From Actinobacteria bacterium IMCC26103 (GTDB lineage: Bacteria > Actinomycetota > Actinomycetes > Nanopelagicales > Nanopelagicaceae), in assembly GCA_002284875.1 (NCBI GenBank), contig CP015604.1, positions 1,116,001 through 1,180,000 of the forward strand: DNA of 64,000 nucleotides. The letters run 5' to 3'. Below the pieces are notes generated by a model. It did not search any database and was not told where the DNA came from. It was given only the letters and a program-made list of their open reading frames with translations. Shown here one piece after another: positions 53,919 to 62,145 of this stretch; within the stretch, counting starts at the first letter, position 1, and the number at the start of each line of letters is the position of its first letter. A program made the position numbers and the translations under genes.

Positions 53919-54420
53919 CGAAAAAGAACGTCCCATCATTGCAATTGATGGTCCGGCCGGAGCCGGTAAGACAACCTTGGCTCATGAAATTTTCCTAGCG
54001 CTCTCCCCTCAGATGTCTGTAAACGTTATTCACATGGACGATTTATATAATGGTTGGGATAACGCTCTCGGTGAAGATTTAACTTCAGTTTTGCAATATT
54101 TGGCAGCTCAACATCGGAATATTTCTGCCGCCGAGATGAGGCGCTATAACTGGACAAGATCATCTTTTGGTGAAAGTGAATCCATAGCGCCTGCTGATTT
54201 ATTGATTTTAGAAGGTGTCGGAAGCGGCGATAAGTCACTGCAAGATGAATTGGCAGCGCTTATTTGGATAGATATCGACCCCGAAATTGGTGTGATGCGA
54301 GTTATTGCCCGTGATGGCCATCAAGTCGAAGATGAAATGAAAAAGTGGCTTGGCACACAGCAAGAATATTTCTCTCAACACTCAACGCGCGAAAAGGCAG
54401 ATTTCATACTAACTACCTAA
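53884..54420 (+). CDS. Small uridine-kinase-like P-loop kinase, candidate vitamin-trapping kinase
   Basis: The 178 residues have Walker A AIDGPAGAGKTTLAHEIF (about 20-37), then VNVIHMDDLYNGWDNALGED and the LLILEGVGSGDKSL segment. An RVIARDGHQVED lid-like region follows. This is the fold of uridine/nicotinamide riboside kinases, not of thiamine pyrophosphokinase. It overlaps pnuT by 35 bp and so shares the TPP-controlled message. Phosphorylation of thiamine or a thiamine precursor is a reasonable guess; a general nucleoside kinase is the alternative. Confidence 0.78.
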   Translation: MQLIAALSDLCSEKERPIIAIDGPAGAGKTTLAHEIFLALSPQMSVNVIHMDDLYNGWDNALGEDLTSVLQYLAAQHRNISAAEMRRYNWTRSSFGESESIAPADLLILEGVGSGDKSLQDELAALIWIDIDPEIGVMRVIARDGHQVEDEMKKWLGTQQEYFSQHSTREKADFILTT

Positions 54421-54430
54421 AATTGTCAAT

Positions 54431-56365
54431 ATGTCTGACCTTACTGGCGAGTTAATTGATGGGCGCTATCAGCTCATTCGCCAAATGGCAGCCGGTGGCA
54501 TGGCCACGATTTATGAAGCCCTTGATACCCGCCTAGATCGTAAAGTTGCGGTAAAAGTTATGCATCCACATTTGGCACAGGATGAACAATTTGTAGAACG
54601 TTTTATTCGCGAAGCGAAAGCAGCGGCTGCCTTATCTCATCCAAACATCGTCTCGGTGCAAGACCAAGGCTGGAATCAGCACGGTAGCCCCGCAGTCTTT
54701 TTAGTGATGGAGTTAGTCGAAGGTCACACTTTGCGAGAATATTTAAATGAACAAGGTGCGCTATCAATTGACGCTGGTATCAAGTTCTTGCTTCCGGTCT
54801 TAAGTGCCTTAGCTGCTGCTCATAAAATGGGAATCGTCCATCGCGATATCAAGCCAGATAATATTTTGATATCTAAAGAAGGTCGGATCAAGATCGCTGA
54901 CTTTGGTTTAGCCAAAGGTCCTCTACTTGGAGCAACCATGACCGCCGAATCTAGCATCGTCCTGGGAAGCGTTTCTTATCTCTCCCCCGAACAAGTACAA
55001 CGCGGCATCGCCGATGCGCGCAGCGATGTTTACTCCGCTGGAATTACCGCCTTTGAGATATTTACTGGTGAGAAGCCATTCGCTGGTGATGAACCAATTC
55101 AAATCGCCTATATGCATGTCAATGAGCGCGTTCCATTGATGAGCACCAAGCGCAGTGGGATTCCACCTGAGTTAGACCAGTTAATTTATCGGGCAACCAA
55201 TTCTGATCCCGATGCGCGCCCCCGTGATGGTGGCGAATTCCATCAAGTGCTTACCACGATTGCGCAAGCCCTTGACCCAAATCAAAAACAATTGAGTTTG
55301 GAACTAGATATACCAATTGCTCCGATGCGCCCGGCATCAAAGAAATCATCGCGCCGAGAACGAGCGCGAATTGAAAAGGAAAAGACTGTGGCCATAAAGA
55401 AAATGGAAGATACCAGCGAAAATAAGAAGGTTGACGGCAAAGAGACAACTGCGCAGTTGCGCAAAAAAAAGAAGCTCAGCAAGCGCGTACGTCGCAACCG
55501 TTACATTGCAGCGGGCCTGGCCATCGCCCTGGGTATTTTTGGTTGGTATGTATTGGTCGGTCCCGGTTCAAAGGTAGTGGTTCCTTCAATTGTTGGCGCC
55601 ACAGAAAAGCAAGCAACCAATGCACTTACTCCCCTTGGCTTATCGCTTGTAATAACCGAAAAACGCTTTGATGAAGAAATCTCTGATGGACAGATCATCG
55701 AATCTGATCCAGCAGGCGGTGGCAAAGTCGATGCCGGTGGCGCCGTAAAGGCGATCATCTCTAAAGGTCCTGAGCGATATGTAATACCTGCATTGGTTGG
55801 CTTAACGCCCGAGGCAGCGGTAAATCTCTTAGCGAAATATCCGGTAAAAGTTGGTGAACTAAAAGAGGTTTATAACGATAAAACCCCAAAGGGATTTGTG
55901 ATCTCATCATCTCCTGTAACAGGTGAGAAAGTTAAGCGCGATACAACAATTGATTTATTAATCAGTAAGGGTGTTGAAACCCTTGATGTTGCATCCTATG
56001 TAGGTAAATCTGCCGATCAAGCGCTTAATGAATTAACTGATGCGGGATTCAGTGTCGAGAGTGTTGATCAATTCAGCGAGAGCGTTTTAGCCGGTGCGGT
56101 TATTTCCCAAGTTCCATCTGGAGGCGCACCGCTACCCAAGGGCGCGAAAATTACATTGACAATCTCCAAAGGATCGCAATATGTATTTATTCCAAATATC
56201 TTCTCGCTGACTGAAGCTAAAGCCCGCGCCGCCCTAACAGACCTAGAGCTAAAAGTTATTGTTAAAAAAATCGGTGCGAAGAAGGTAAAGGCGGTAACCA
56301 ATATCGCACCAAAGGTCGGCACTAAGGTTAAACGAGGCAGTACGGTAACTATCACTGTAGGGTAA
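54431..56365 (+). CDS. pknL: PASTA-domain Ser/Thr protein kinase (PknL/PknB type)
   Basis: A 644-residue membrane kinase. The kinase domain (about 12-275) has the glycine loop AAGGMATIYEAL, VAVKVM (Lys near 42), the catalytic loop IVHRDIKPDNIL (Asp near 139) and IADFGLAKG. A basic linker leads to a membrane segment at about 359-377. Four PASTA repeats follow (about 382-446, 449-514, 518-581, 585-644), each starting with a VPSIVG-like motif and likely sensing muropeptides or lipid II. Genes for metF, a prenyl synthase, this kinase and class II DAHP synthase cluster in mycobacteria around pknL, which is why I prefer that name over pknB. Confidence 0.92.
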   Translation: MSDLTGELIDGRYQLIRQMAAGGMATIYEALDTRLDRKVAVKVMHPHLAQDEQFVERFIREAKAAAALSHPNIVSVQDQGWNQHGSPAVFLVMELVEGHTLREYLNEQGALSIDAGIKFLLPVLSALAAAHKMGIVHRDIKPDNILISKEGRIKIADFGLAKGPLLGATMTAESSIVLGSVSYLSPEQVQRGIADARSDVYSAGITAFEIFTGEKPFAGDEPIQIAYMHVNERVPLMSTKRSGIPPELDQLIYRATNSDPDARPRDGGEFHQVLTTIAQALDPNQKQLSLELDIPIAPMRPASKKSSRRERARIEKEKTVAIKKMEDTSENKKVDGKETTAQLRKKKKLSKRVRRNRYIAAGLAIALGIFGWYVLVGPGSKVVVPSIVGATEKQATNALTPLGLSLVITEKRFDEEISDGQIIESDPAGGGKVDAGGAVKAIISKGPERYVIPALVGLTPEAAVNLLAKYPVKVGELKEVYNDKTPKGFVISSSPVTGEKVKRDTTIDLLISKGVETLDVASYVGKSADQALNELTDAGFSVESVDQFSESVLAGAVISQVPSGGAPLPKGAKITLTISKGSQYVFIPNIFSLTEAKARAALTDLELKVIVKKIGAKKVKAVTNIAPKVGTKVKRGSTVTITVG

Positions 56366-56369
56366 GCCA

Positions 56370-57227
56370 ATGCCTAAAACCTCACCGCGCATCGGCGCAC
56401 ACACGCCGACCACCGGTGGAATGGCTAAACGTGCCATCTCTTATGCCGAGACAATTGGGGCTGAAGCGATTCAGGTCTTTACCTCAAATCCACGTGGTTG
56501 GGCGATGCCTGAGACAAATCATGAAGCCGATGCGCTCTTTCGCGAGAAAGCGGAAGTACTGGATATCGAAACATATGTTCATGCTCCATTCTTAATTAAC
56601 TTAGGTTCTCCAACTGAAGGCACATATCTAAATTCATTGGCCTCTACAGAATTCTCACTTAAGCGCGGAAAAGAAATCGGCGCACTGGGCGTGGTTGTTC
56701 ACACCGGTTCTGCTGTTAACGAAGATTTCATTGATAAGGCTTGGAAGCAGATCCATAAAGGGATGATGCCAATACTTAGCGCGCTAACTGATGATGCGCC
56801 GATGTTGTTGCTTGAACCTACTGCTGGACAGGGCCAATCGCTCGTTAAACGCTTGGAAGATTTAGCGAACTACTTAAAGGCGCTGGAATACCATCCCAAA
56901 GTCGGCATCTGTTTAGATACTTGCCACGTATTTGCCGCAGGGCACGACATCGCCAAAAAAGGTGGAATGAAAGAGACTTTAGATTTACTCGTTGAGGTTG
57001 CCGGTATTGAGCGAATTCAATTAATCCACGCCAATGATTCGATGGATGTGTGCGGAGCCCTTAAGGATCGCCATCAAAATATCGGAGATGGCTTTATCGG
57101 TATCGATCCATTTAAAGAACTGCTCAAGCACCCAGCTATTAAAAATGCACCACTTATTTTGGAGACACCGGGTATGGAGCCAGAACACGGCAAAGAGGTT
57201 GCCCTCCTTAAAGGTTTACGCGGATGA
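56370..57227 (+). CDS. nfo: Deoxyribonuclease IV (AP endonuclease, Nfo family)
   Basis: Cuts 5' to abasic sites. The 285-residue barrel starts RIGAHTPTTGGMAKRAISYA. Metal ligands are visible in YVHAPFLINLGSP, VVVHTGSAV, MLLLEPTAGQGQS, GICLDTCHVFAAGHDI, IQLIHANDSMDVCGALKDRH, IGDGFIG and LILETPGME. The start is 5 bp after the kinase stop, and its end overlaps the EamA gene by 4 bp. Confidence 0.95.
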   Translation: MPKTSPRIGAHTPTTGGMAKRAISYAETIGAEAIQVFTSNPRGWAMPETNHEADALFREKAEVLDIETYVHAPFLINLGSPTEGTYLNSLASTEFSLKRGKEIGALGVVVHTGSAVNEDFIDKAWKQIHKGMMPILSALTDDAPMLLLEPTAGQGQSLVKRLEDLANYLKALEYHPKVGICLDTCHVFAAGHDIAKKGGMKETLDLLVEVAGIERIQLIHANDSMDVCGALKDRHQNIGDGFIGIDPFKELLKHPAIKNAPLILETPGMEPEHGKEVALLKGLRG

Positions 57228-58084
57228 ACGCGCGCCATCAACTGCAATTAAAACTTGCTCCGTGGGCTCTCTTAACGGTCTCAATGGCGTGGGGTGCATC
57301 ATTTGTATTGATGAAGCCAGCCATCGAGCGTCAATCAGTAAATAGTTTTCTAGCTACTCGCTTTTTCATCGCGGTCTTGGCGATGGTTGCACTTCGGCCA
57401 AGCGTTATCAAGAAATTAAACCGTGACTTAATATTAAAGGGTTCAATAGCAGGACTTTTCTTAGGTTCTGGCTATATCTTTCAAACATTGGGGCTGGCTC
57501 GAACCGGAGCTGCAATAACTGGATTTGTTACCGGACTTTACGTCGTACTAACTCCACTAATTGCAGCGCTCTTCCTTAAGGAGCGAATTACGGCATTCAC
57601 CTGGTTCTGCGTCATTCTCGCCACCGTCGGATTAGCGCTGCTATCACTGCGGGGTTGGTCAGTCGGAGTTGGTGAAGCCTTGGTTTTTTTAAGCGCTATA
57701 GCTTTCGCCGCGCACATTGTGGCGTTAAGTAAGTGGAGTTTTGGTTTAGATACCTACGCGCTCACAATTGTTCAGCTAGCAATTTGTGGAGTAATAACCG
57801 GCGCCATTGCACTTGGCCAAGGTTATGAAAAGCCAACTGATGCCGGCGTCTGGGGCGTTGTTATTTTTACATCCATTATCTGCACTGCAATTGCCTTTAT
57901 CGTTCAGACTTGGTCACAAGCACATATGACATCAACCAAAGTCGCCGTTATCTTAACTATGGAAGTTGTCTTTGCTGCTCTCTTTGCCGTCGTATTCGGT
58001 GGTGAATCACTTACCTTGCAGGTTTCCCTCGGTGGCGTTATGGTCGTATTGGCTATGTATTTGATAGTAATGAAAGAAGCGTGA
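57224..58084 (+). CDS. EamA/DMT-family transporter
   Basis: A 286-residue protein with ten hydrophobic segments in two EamA repeats: TVSMAWGASFVLMKPAIERQ and GLYVVLTPLIAALFLKERIT in the first half, VAVILTMEVVFAALFAVVFG with GGESLTLQVSLGG in the second. It is likely a metabolite exporter; the substrate cannot be read. It overlaps nfo by 4 bp. Confidence 0.9.
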   Translation: MNARHQLQLKLAPWALLTVSMAWGASFVLMKPAIERQSVNSFLATRFFIAVLAMVALRPSVIKKLNRDLILKGSIAGLFLGSGYIFQTLGLARTGAAITGFVTGLYVVLTPLIAALFLKERITAFTWFCVILATVGLALLSLRGWSVGVGEALVFLSAIAFAAHIVALSKWSFGLDTYALTIVQLAICGVITGAIALGQGYEKPTDAGVWGVVIFTSIICTAIAFIVQTWSQAHMTSTKVAVILTMEVVFAALFAVVFGGESLTLQVSLGGVMVVLAMYLIVMKEA

Positions 58085-58096
58085 GAGGCTAACTCC

Positions 58097-59137
58097 ATGA
58101 CTTCACCAATTGATTTACGCTCCGATACCGTTACTCGCCCATCACAAGCGATGCGCGAGGCTATGGCGCAATCTCCCGTCGGTGATGATGTCTACGGCGA
58201 TGACCCAACCGTTAACGCCCTTGAAGAACGAGTCGCGGCAATGTTTGGCAAGGAATCCGGCGTCTTTACCCCTACTGGCTCTTTAGCTAATCAACTTGCG
58301 ATCCGCATGCTGGTGGCACCGGGTGAAGAACTCTTGGCTGAAACTAACTCGCATATCGTGCGCGCAGAGCTCGGCGCGGCAGCCGTCTTTAGCGGAATCA
58401 CAACACGTACATGGCCGGCGAAAAATGGTCTGCTTGTAGCAAAAGATGCCTTAGAAATAGCCCGCCCAAATTCAGGTCCGTATTTAGTATCAACAACTGC
58501 AATCGCAGTTGAAAATACCCATAATTTCGGTGGTGGAACTGTGCAGCCGCTAGATGAGATTAAAGCGCTGCGTAAAGGTGCCGATGAATTAGGTCTAGCC
58601 CTTCATTTAGATGGCGCTCGTATTTGGAATGCTCATGTTGCAAGTGGCGTTGCGCTAAATGAATACGGAAAATACTTCGACACGGTCAGCGTTTGTCTAT
58701 CTAAAGGCTTAGGCTCTCCTATCGGTTCGATCATGCTTGGTAAGAAGGATTTGGTATCTAAAGCGCGCATCTGGCGCAAGCGTTACGGCGCTGGCATGCG
58801 CCAAGTTGGGCTATTGGCCGGGGCGGCACATTACGCACTTGATCACAATATTGCTCGTCTTGCAGAAGATCACCGCCGCGCAAAGCAACTTGCAGTTGCA
58901 ATTGCGGCAATTGATAAATCATTTGTAGACCCAGCAACAGTTGAAACAAATATTGTGGGCCTTGATTTAGCTAACGTGCCATATACCGCGGCCGAATTAG
59001 CCGCTCGTTGTCGTGAATCTGGACTTTGGATCAGCGCACTTGGACCAAAATATGCGCGTCTGGTTACTCATTTAGATTTCGATGACGAACAATGCACTGG
59101 CGCGATAGAAATATTAAAGCGCGCCCTCGTGGCGTAA
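58097..59137 (+). CDS. ltaE: Low-specificity L-threonine aldolase
   Basis: PLP enzyme that splits threonine or allo-threonine into glycine and acetaldehyde. The 346 residues start with IDLRSDTVTRPSQAMREAM and DDVYGDDPTVNALEERVAAM. FTPTGSLANQLAIRML, AVENTHNFGGGTVQPLDEI, HLDGARIWNAHVASGV and SVCLSKGLGSPIGSIMLGK (Schiff-base Lys) follow. Its 3' end overlaps ogt on the other strand by 24 bp. Confidence 0.95.
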   Translation: MTSPIDLRSDTVTRPSQAMREAMAQSPVGDDVYGDDPTVNALEERVAAMFGKESGVFTPTGSLANQLAIRMLVAPGEELLAETNSHIVRAELGAAAVFSGITTRTWPAKNGLLVAKDALEIARPNSGPYLVSTTAIAVENTHNFGGGTVQPLDEIKALRKGADELGLALHLDGARIWNAHVASGVALNEYGKYFDTVSVCLSKGLGSPIGSIMLGKKDLVSKARIWRKRYGAGMRQVGLLAGAAHYALDHNIARLAEDHRRAKQLAVAIAAIDKSFVDPATVETNIVGLDLANVPYTAAELAARCRESGLWISALGPKYARLVTHLDFDDEQCTGAIEILKRALVA

Positions 59138-59608
59138 TAACCACTCTTTCTTATTTAAACCGTAAGCATAATTACCGAGCGCCCCACCGGTTTTAACTAT
59201 GCGATGGCATGGCACAACCAATGCAATTGCATTCTTGGCACAAGCAGATCCGGCCGCACGCACAGCAGCCGCAGATCCCGCACGATCTGCCAGATCTGCA
59301 TAAGAGAGAGTTTTACCCGCTTTAACTTTGCGCATCGCCTTCCATGCATCTTGTGAAAATTGGGCACCAGGTTGACGAACTGAAATTCCATTAATCGCCT
59401 CAATATCGCCGGCAAAGTAATCACTTAGTAAATCTGAAATTACCTCAATTTTAGATACTTCTTCAAAACCTCTTATGTAATCAGCTTCGTCGAGGCCTTC
59501 TTTCAACGCCTTAGCGCTGGAGAGATTTAAGCCCAACAGAATTTGATCGGCAGCAATTAAATTAATGACCCCGATCGGAGATTTAAACTGGGAAATCTGC
59601 AGTGGCAC
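59114..59608 (-). CDS. ogt: Methylated-DNA--[protein]-cysteine S-methyltransferase
   Basis: Suicide repair of O6-alkylguanine. The catalytic motif is ALVVPCHRIVKTGGALGNYA, with the acceptor Cys in PCHRIV. FSQDAWKAMRKVKAGKTLSY and ADLAGRAG-like DLADRAGSAAAVRAAGSACA make the DNA-binding wing. I take GTG 59606-59608 (MPLQISQFKSPIGVINLI), which gives 164 residues and avoids overlap with aroG. An upstream TTG at 59644 would lie inside aroG. Confidence 0.93.
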   Translation of the reverse strand: MPLQISQFKSPIGVINLIAADQILLGLNLSSAKALKEGLDEADYIRGFEEVSKIEVISDLLSDYFAGDIEAINGISVRQPGAQFSQDAWKAMRKVKAGKTLSYADLADRAGSAAAVRAAGSACAKNAIALVVPCHRIVKTGGALGNYAYGLNKKEWLLRHEGAL

Positions 59609-59618
59609 ATTCGCTAAT

Positions 59619-60977
59619 TTAGCGATCGCGCAGCATTTCGGCAACTAAAAATGCAAGTTCTAGAGATTGCGAGTGGTTAAGACGTGGGTCGCAGGCGCTT
59701 TCGTAACGTGTGGCTAAATCAGTCTCGGAGATCTGTTCTCCACCGCCTAAACACTCAGTGACATCGTCACCTGTTAGCTCAATATGGATTCCGCCTGGAT
59801 GCGTGCCAAGACCCTTATGTACTTCAAAGAATCCCTTTACTTCATCCATAACATCATCAAAGCGACGAGTCTTGTATCCAGTTGCTGCTTCAAAGGTATT
59901 ACCGTGCATTGGATCGCAGACCCACAGCACTTGGGCGCCTGATTTTGTAACGCCATCGACAAGCGCAGGAAGGGCTTCGCGAATCTTGCCTGCACCCATA
60001 CGTGTTATAAAAGTTAAACGACCTGGTTCGCGGTTTGGATCTAAGCGATCAATTAAGCGCAGCGCATCATCTACTGTGGACTTTGGTCCCAGCTTTACGC
60101 CGATTGGATTGCGAACCTTTGATGCAAAATCAATATGTGCACCATCTAGTTGACGGGTGCGCTCACCTATCCATAAGAAGTGAGCTGAAACATCGTATGG
60201 CAGTTGCGTGCGAGAATCGATGCGAGTCAACGCTTTCTCGTACTCCATAATCAAAGCTTCGTGGCTAGAGTAGAAATCAACTGATTTAAATGAATCAGGG
60301 TCTACGCCGGCAGATTTCATAAAGTCCAATGCGCGACCAATTTCGCGCGCCATTTGTTCGTAGCGATCGCCAACTGAGGAATCGCGGATAAAGCCCTTGT
60401 TCCATTCGTGTACCTGGCGAAGATCTGCAAATCCACCTTGGGTAAAGGCGCGAACTAAGTTAAGGGTGGCAGCCGATGTGTTGTAAACACGGACCATCCG
60501 GTTGGGATCTGGCGTGCGCGATGCCTCATTAAATTCGAGATCATTTACCGCATCTCCGCGATAGGCAGGAAGAGTTACATCACCACGAGTTTCAAAATCA
60601 TTCGAGCGAGGCTTAGCAAATTGCCCAGCCATGCGGCCGACTTTTACTACTGGCAAACTGGAGTAATACTGCAGAACCGCAGCCATCTGCAAAATAGTTT
60701 TGATGCGATTGCGAATTGAATCTGCAGTTGCTGCGGCAAAGGTTTCGGCGCAATCGCCGCCTTGTAGCCAAAATGCGCGACCTGCTGCAGCTTCTGCGAC
60801 TTTAGCTTTTAGATCATCGCATTCACCAGCGAAAACAAGAGGTGGAAAAGATTTAAGTTCTGCGACTGCTTTCTTCACGCTTTCACCATCTACTCCACCC
60901 GGCCATAGCGGTTGTTGCGCCGCTACCAGCCCAGGTGTGAATAGGTTCTCTAATGAACTCGGGGATGAAGTAGTCAT
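59619..60977 (-). CDS. aroG: Class II 3-deoxy-7-phosphoheptulonate synthase
   Basis: First step of the shikimate pathway, condensing PEP and erythrose 4-phosphate. At 452 residues it is the plant/actinobacterial class II type. Motifs are PPLVFAGECDDLKAKVAEA, AFWLQGGDCAETF, VVKVGRMAGQFAKPRS, YRGDAVNDLEF, FYSSHEALIMEYE, HFLWIGERTRQLDGAH, VRNPIGVKLGPKS, QVLWVCDPMHGNTFE, GTHPGGIHIELTGDDVTECL and SACDPRLNHSQSLELAF. A TACTCT hexamer is seven bases before its ATG. In mycobacteria pknL is close to aroG too. Confidence 0.96.
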   Translation of the reverse strand: MTTSSPSSLENLFTPGLVAAQQPLWPGGVDGESVKKAVAELKSFPPLVFAGECDDLKAKVAEAAAGRAFWLQGGDCAETFAAATADSIRNRIKTILQMAAVLQYYSSLPVVKVGRMAGQFAKPRSNDFETRGDVTLPAYRGDAVNDLEFNEASRTPDPNRMVRVYNTSAATLNLVRAFTQGGFADLRQVHEWNKGFIRDSSVGDRYEQMAREIGRALDFMKSAGVDPDSFKSVDFYSSHEALIMEYEKALTRIDSRTQLPYDVSAHFLWIGERTRQLDGAHIDFASKVRNPIGVKLGPKSTVDDALRLIDRLDPNREPGRLTFITRMGAGKIREALPALVDGVTKSGAQVLWVCDPMHGNTFEAATGYKTRRFDDVMDEVKGFFEVHKGLGTHPGGIHIELTGDDVTECLGGGEQISETDLATRYESACDPRLNHSQSLELAFLVAEMLRDR

Positions 60978-61004
60978 GAGGATAAGAGTAGTTTGCTTAG
61001 ATAG

Positions 61005-61018
61005 TCTCGCGCGCGAGA
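61005..61018. promoter_or_regulatory. 14-bp palindrome between pfkA and aroG
   Basis: TCTCGCGCGCGAGA is a perfect palindrome, two bases after the pfkA stop and about 28-41 bp before the aroG ATG. No T-run follows on the minus strand, so an operator for aroG is as likely as a weak terminator for pfkA. The aroG -10 candidate TACTCT lies between the palindrome and the ATG. Confidence 0.45.
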
Positions 61019-61019
61019 A

Positions 61020-62045
61020 TTATCCGAAGAAGATCTCTGACTCCTTGTAACGCTCGATTGGAACGGTCTTGAGCTTCTCAGTCGCTGTTGCAAGCGGAAC
61101 GCGGACAATATCTGTTCCGTGAAGTGCAACCATCTTGCCCCAGTCACCTTCAGAAGCGGCAGTGATCGCCTGCAATCCGAAACGAGTAGCAAGTACGCGG
61201 TCGAAAGCAGTAGGTGTTCCACCACGTTGGATATGGCCAAGAACGGAAGTACGAGCTTCTTTGCCAGTCTTTGATTCGATCTGCTTGGCAAGCCATTCGC
61301 CGATTCCAGAAAGCTTTACGTGACCGAAAGCATCGAGCTCTGAATCCTTTGTGATCATGTCGCCATCTTGAGGAATCGCACCTTCGGCGATAACGATGAT
61401 TGGTGCGTAGCTGCTCTTAAAGCGTGACTCGACCCATTCGCAGACCTTGTCCACTGAGAATTTAACTTCTGGGATCAAGATACAAGCTGCTCCGCCTGCG
61501 ATACCTGAGTGAAGTGCGATCCAACCAGCATGGCGGCCCATAACTTCAACGATAAGTGCGCGGTGATGTGATTCTGCTGTTGTGTGTAAGCGATCGATCG
61601 CCTCAACTGCAATATTTACAGATGTATCAAAACCAAATGTGTAATCTGTGTTGTTAAGGTCGTTATCGATCGTCTTAGGAACGCCGATTACCTTTACGCC
61701 AAGCGCATCTAACTTCGTTGCAACGCCAAGTGTGTCTTCGCCACCGATTGCGATAAGCGCATCGATTCCCTGATCAGCAAGGTTCTGCTTGATGCGTTCT
61801 ACGCCATTTTCAATCTTAAAAGGATTTGTGCGAGATGAACCAAGGATGGTTCCGCCGCGAGGCAAGATACCGCGGGTTGTCTCGAGGTTGAGCTCCATTG
61901 TGTAGTTCTCAAGTGGGCCTTTCCAGCCATCACGGAAGCCAACGAATTCGTGGCCGTATTCCTTTACACCTTTACGAACTACTGCGCGGATAACCGCGTT
62001 AAGACCAGGACAATCTCCGCCACCTGTAAGGACGCCAATACGCAT
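61020..62045 (-). CDS. pfkA: 6-phosphofructokinase, with pyrophosphate-type active-site residues
   Basis: Phosphorylates fructose 6-phosphate. The 341 residues start RIGVLTGGGDCPGLNAVIRA, then ILPRGGTILGSSRTNPF, IAIGGEDTLGVATKL, VIGVPKTIDNDLNNTDYTFG, GRHAGWIALHSGIAGG and VLGHIQRGGTPTAFDRVLAT. The donor-deciding positions are Asp in GGEDT (residue 104) and Lys in PKTIDND (residue 124). ATP enzymes have Gly at both; the Amycolatopsis PPi enzyme has Asp and Lys. PPi dependence is therefore predicted, which would make the step reversible. A GGAG ribosome-binding site precedes the ATG. Confidence 0.93.
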   Translation of the reverse strand: MRIGVLTGGGDCPGLNAVIRAVVRKGVKEYGHEFVGFRDGWKGPLENYTMELNLETTRGILPRGGTILGSSRTNPFKIENGVERIKQNLADQGIDALIAIGGEDTLGVATKLDALGVKVIGVPKTIDNDLNNTDYTFGFDTSVNIAVEAIDRLHTTAESHHRALIVEVMGRHAGWIALHSGIAGGAACILIPEVKFSVDKVCEWVESRFKSSYAPIIVIAEGAIPQDGDMITKDSELDAFGHVKLSGIGEWLAKQIESKTGKEARTSVLGHIQRGGTPTAFDRVLATRFGLQAITAASEGDWGKMVALHGTDIVRVPLATATEKLKTVPIERYKESEIFFG

Positions 62046-62111
62046 GAAAACTCCACTTCAAAAGTAATAAATTCTTAAACCTTGGTAGGACTTAAAAAGA
62101 TCGAAAAAGTA

Positions 62112-62139
62112 GTCAACGTTGACAGGCACAGTCTAGCCT
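62112..62139 (+). promoter_or_regulatory. xylB: xylB control region: LacI-type operator and -10 element
   Basis: GTCAACGTTGAC (62112-62123) is a perfect palindrome with a central CG, the usual shape of LacI-family operators. TAGCCT (62134-62139) lies six bases before the xylB ATG and suggests a leaderless transcript. The operator lies just upstream of the -10 and would overlap the polymerase site. The regulator gene is not in the window. Confidence 0.65.
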
Positions 62140-62145
62140 TGCCCC

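Noticed and set aside
59609-59644. Longer ogt start at a TTG inside aroG
   Set aside because: The added residues do not look like the family and would overlap aroG; the GTG at 59608 gives the normal N-terminus.
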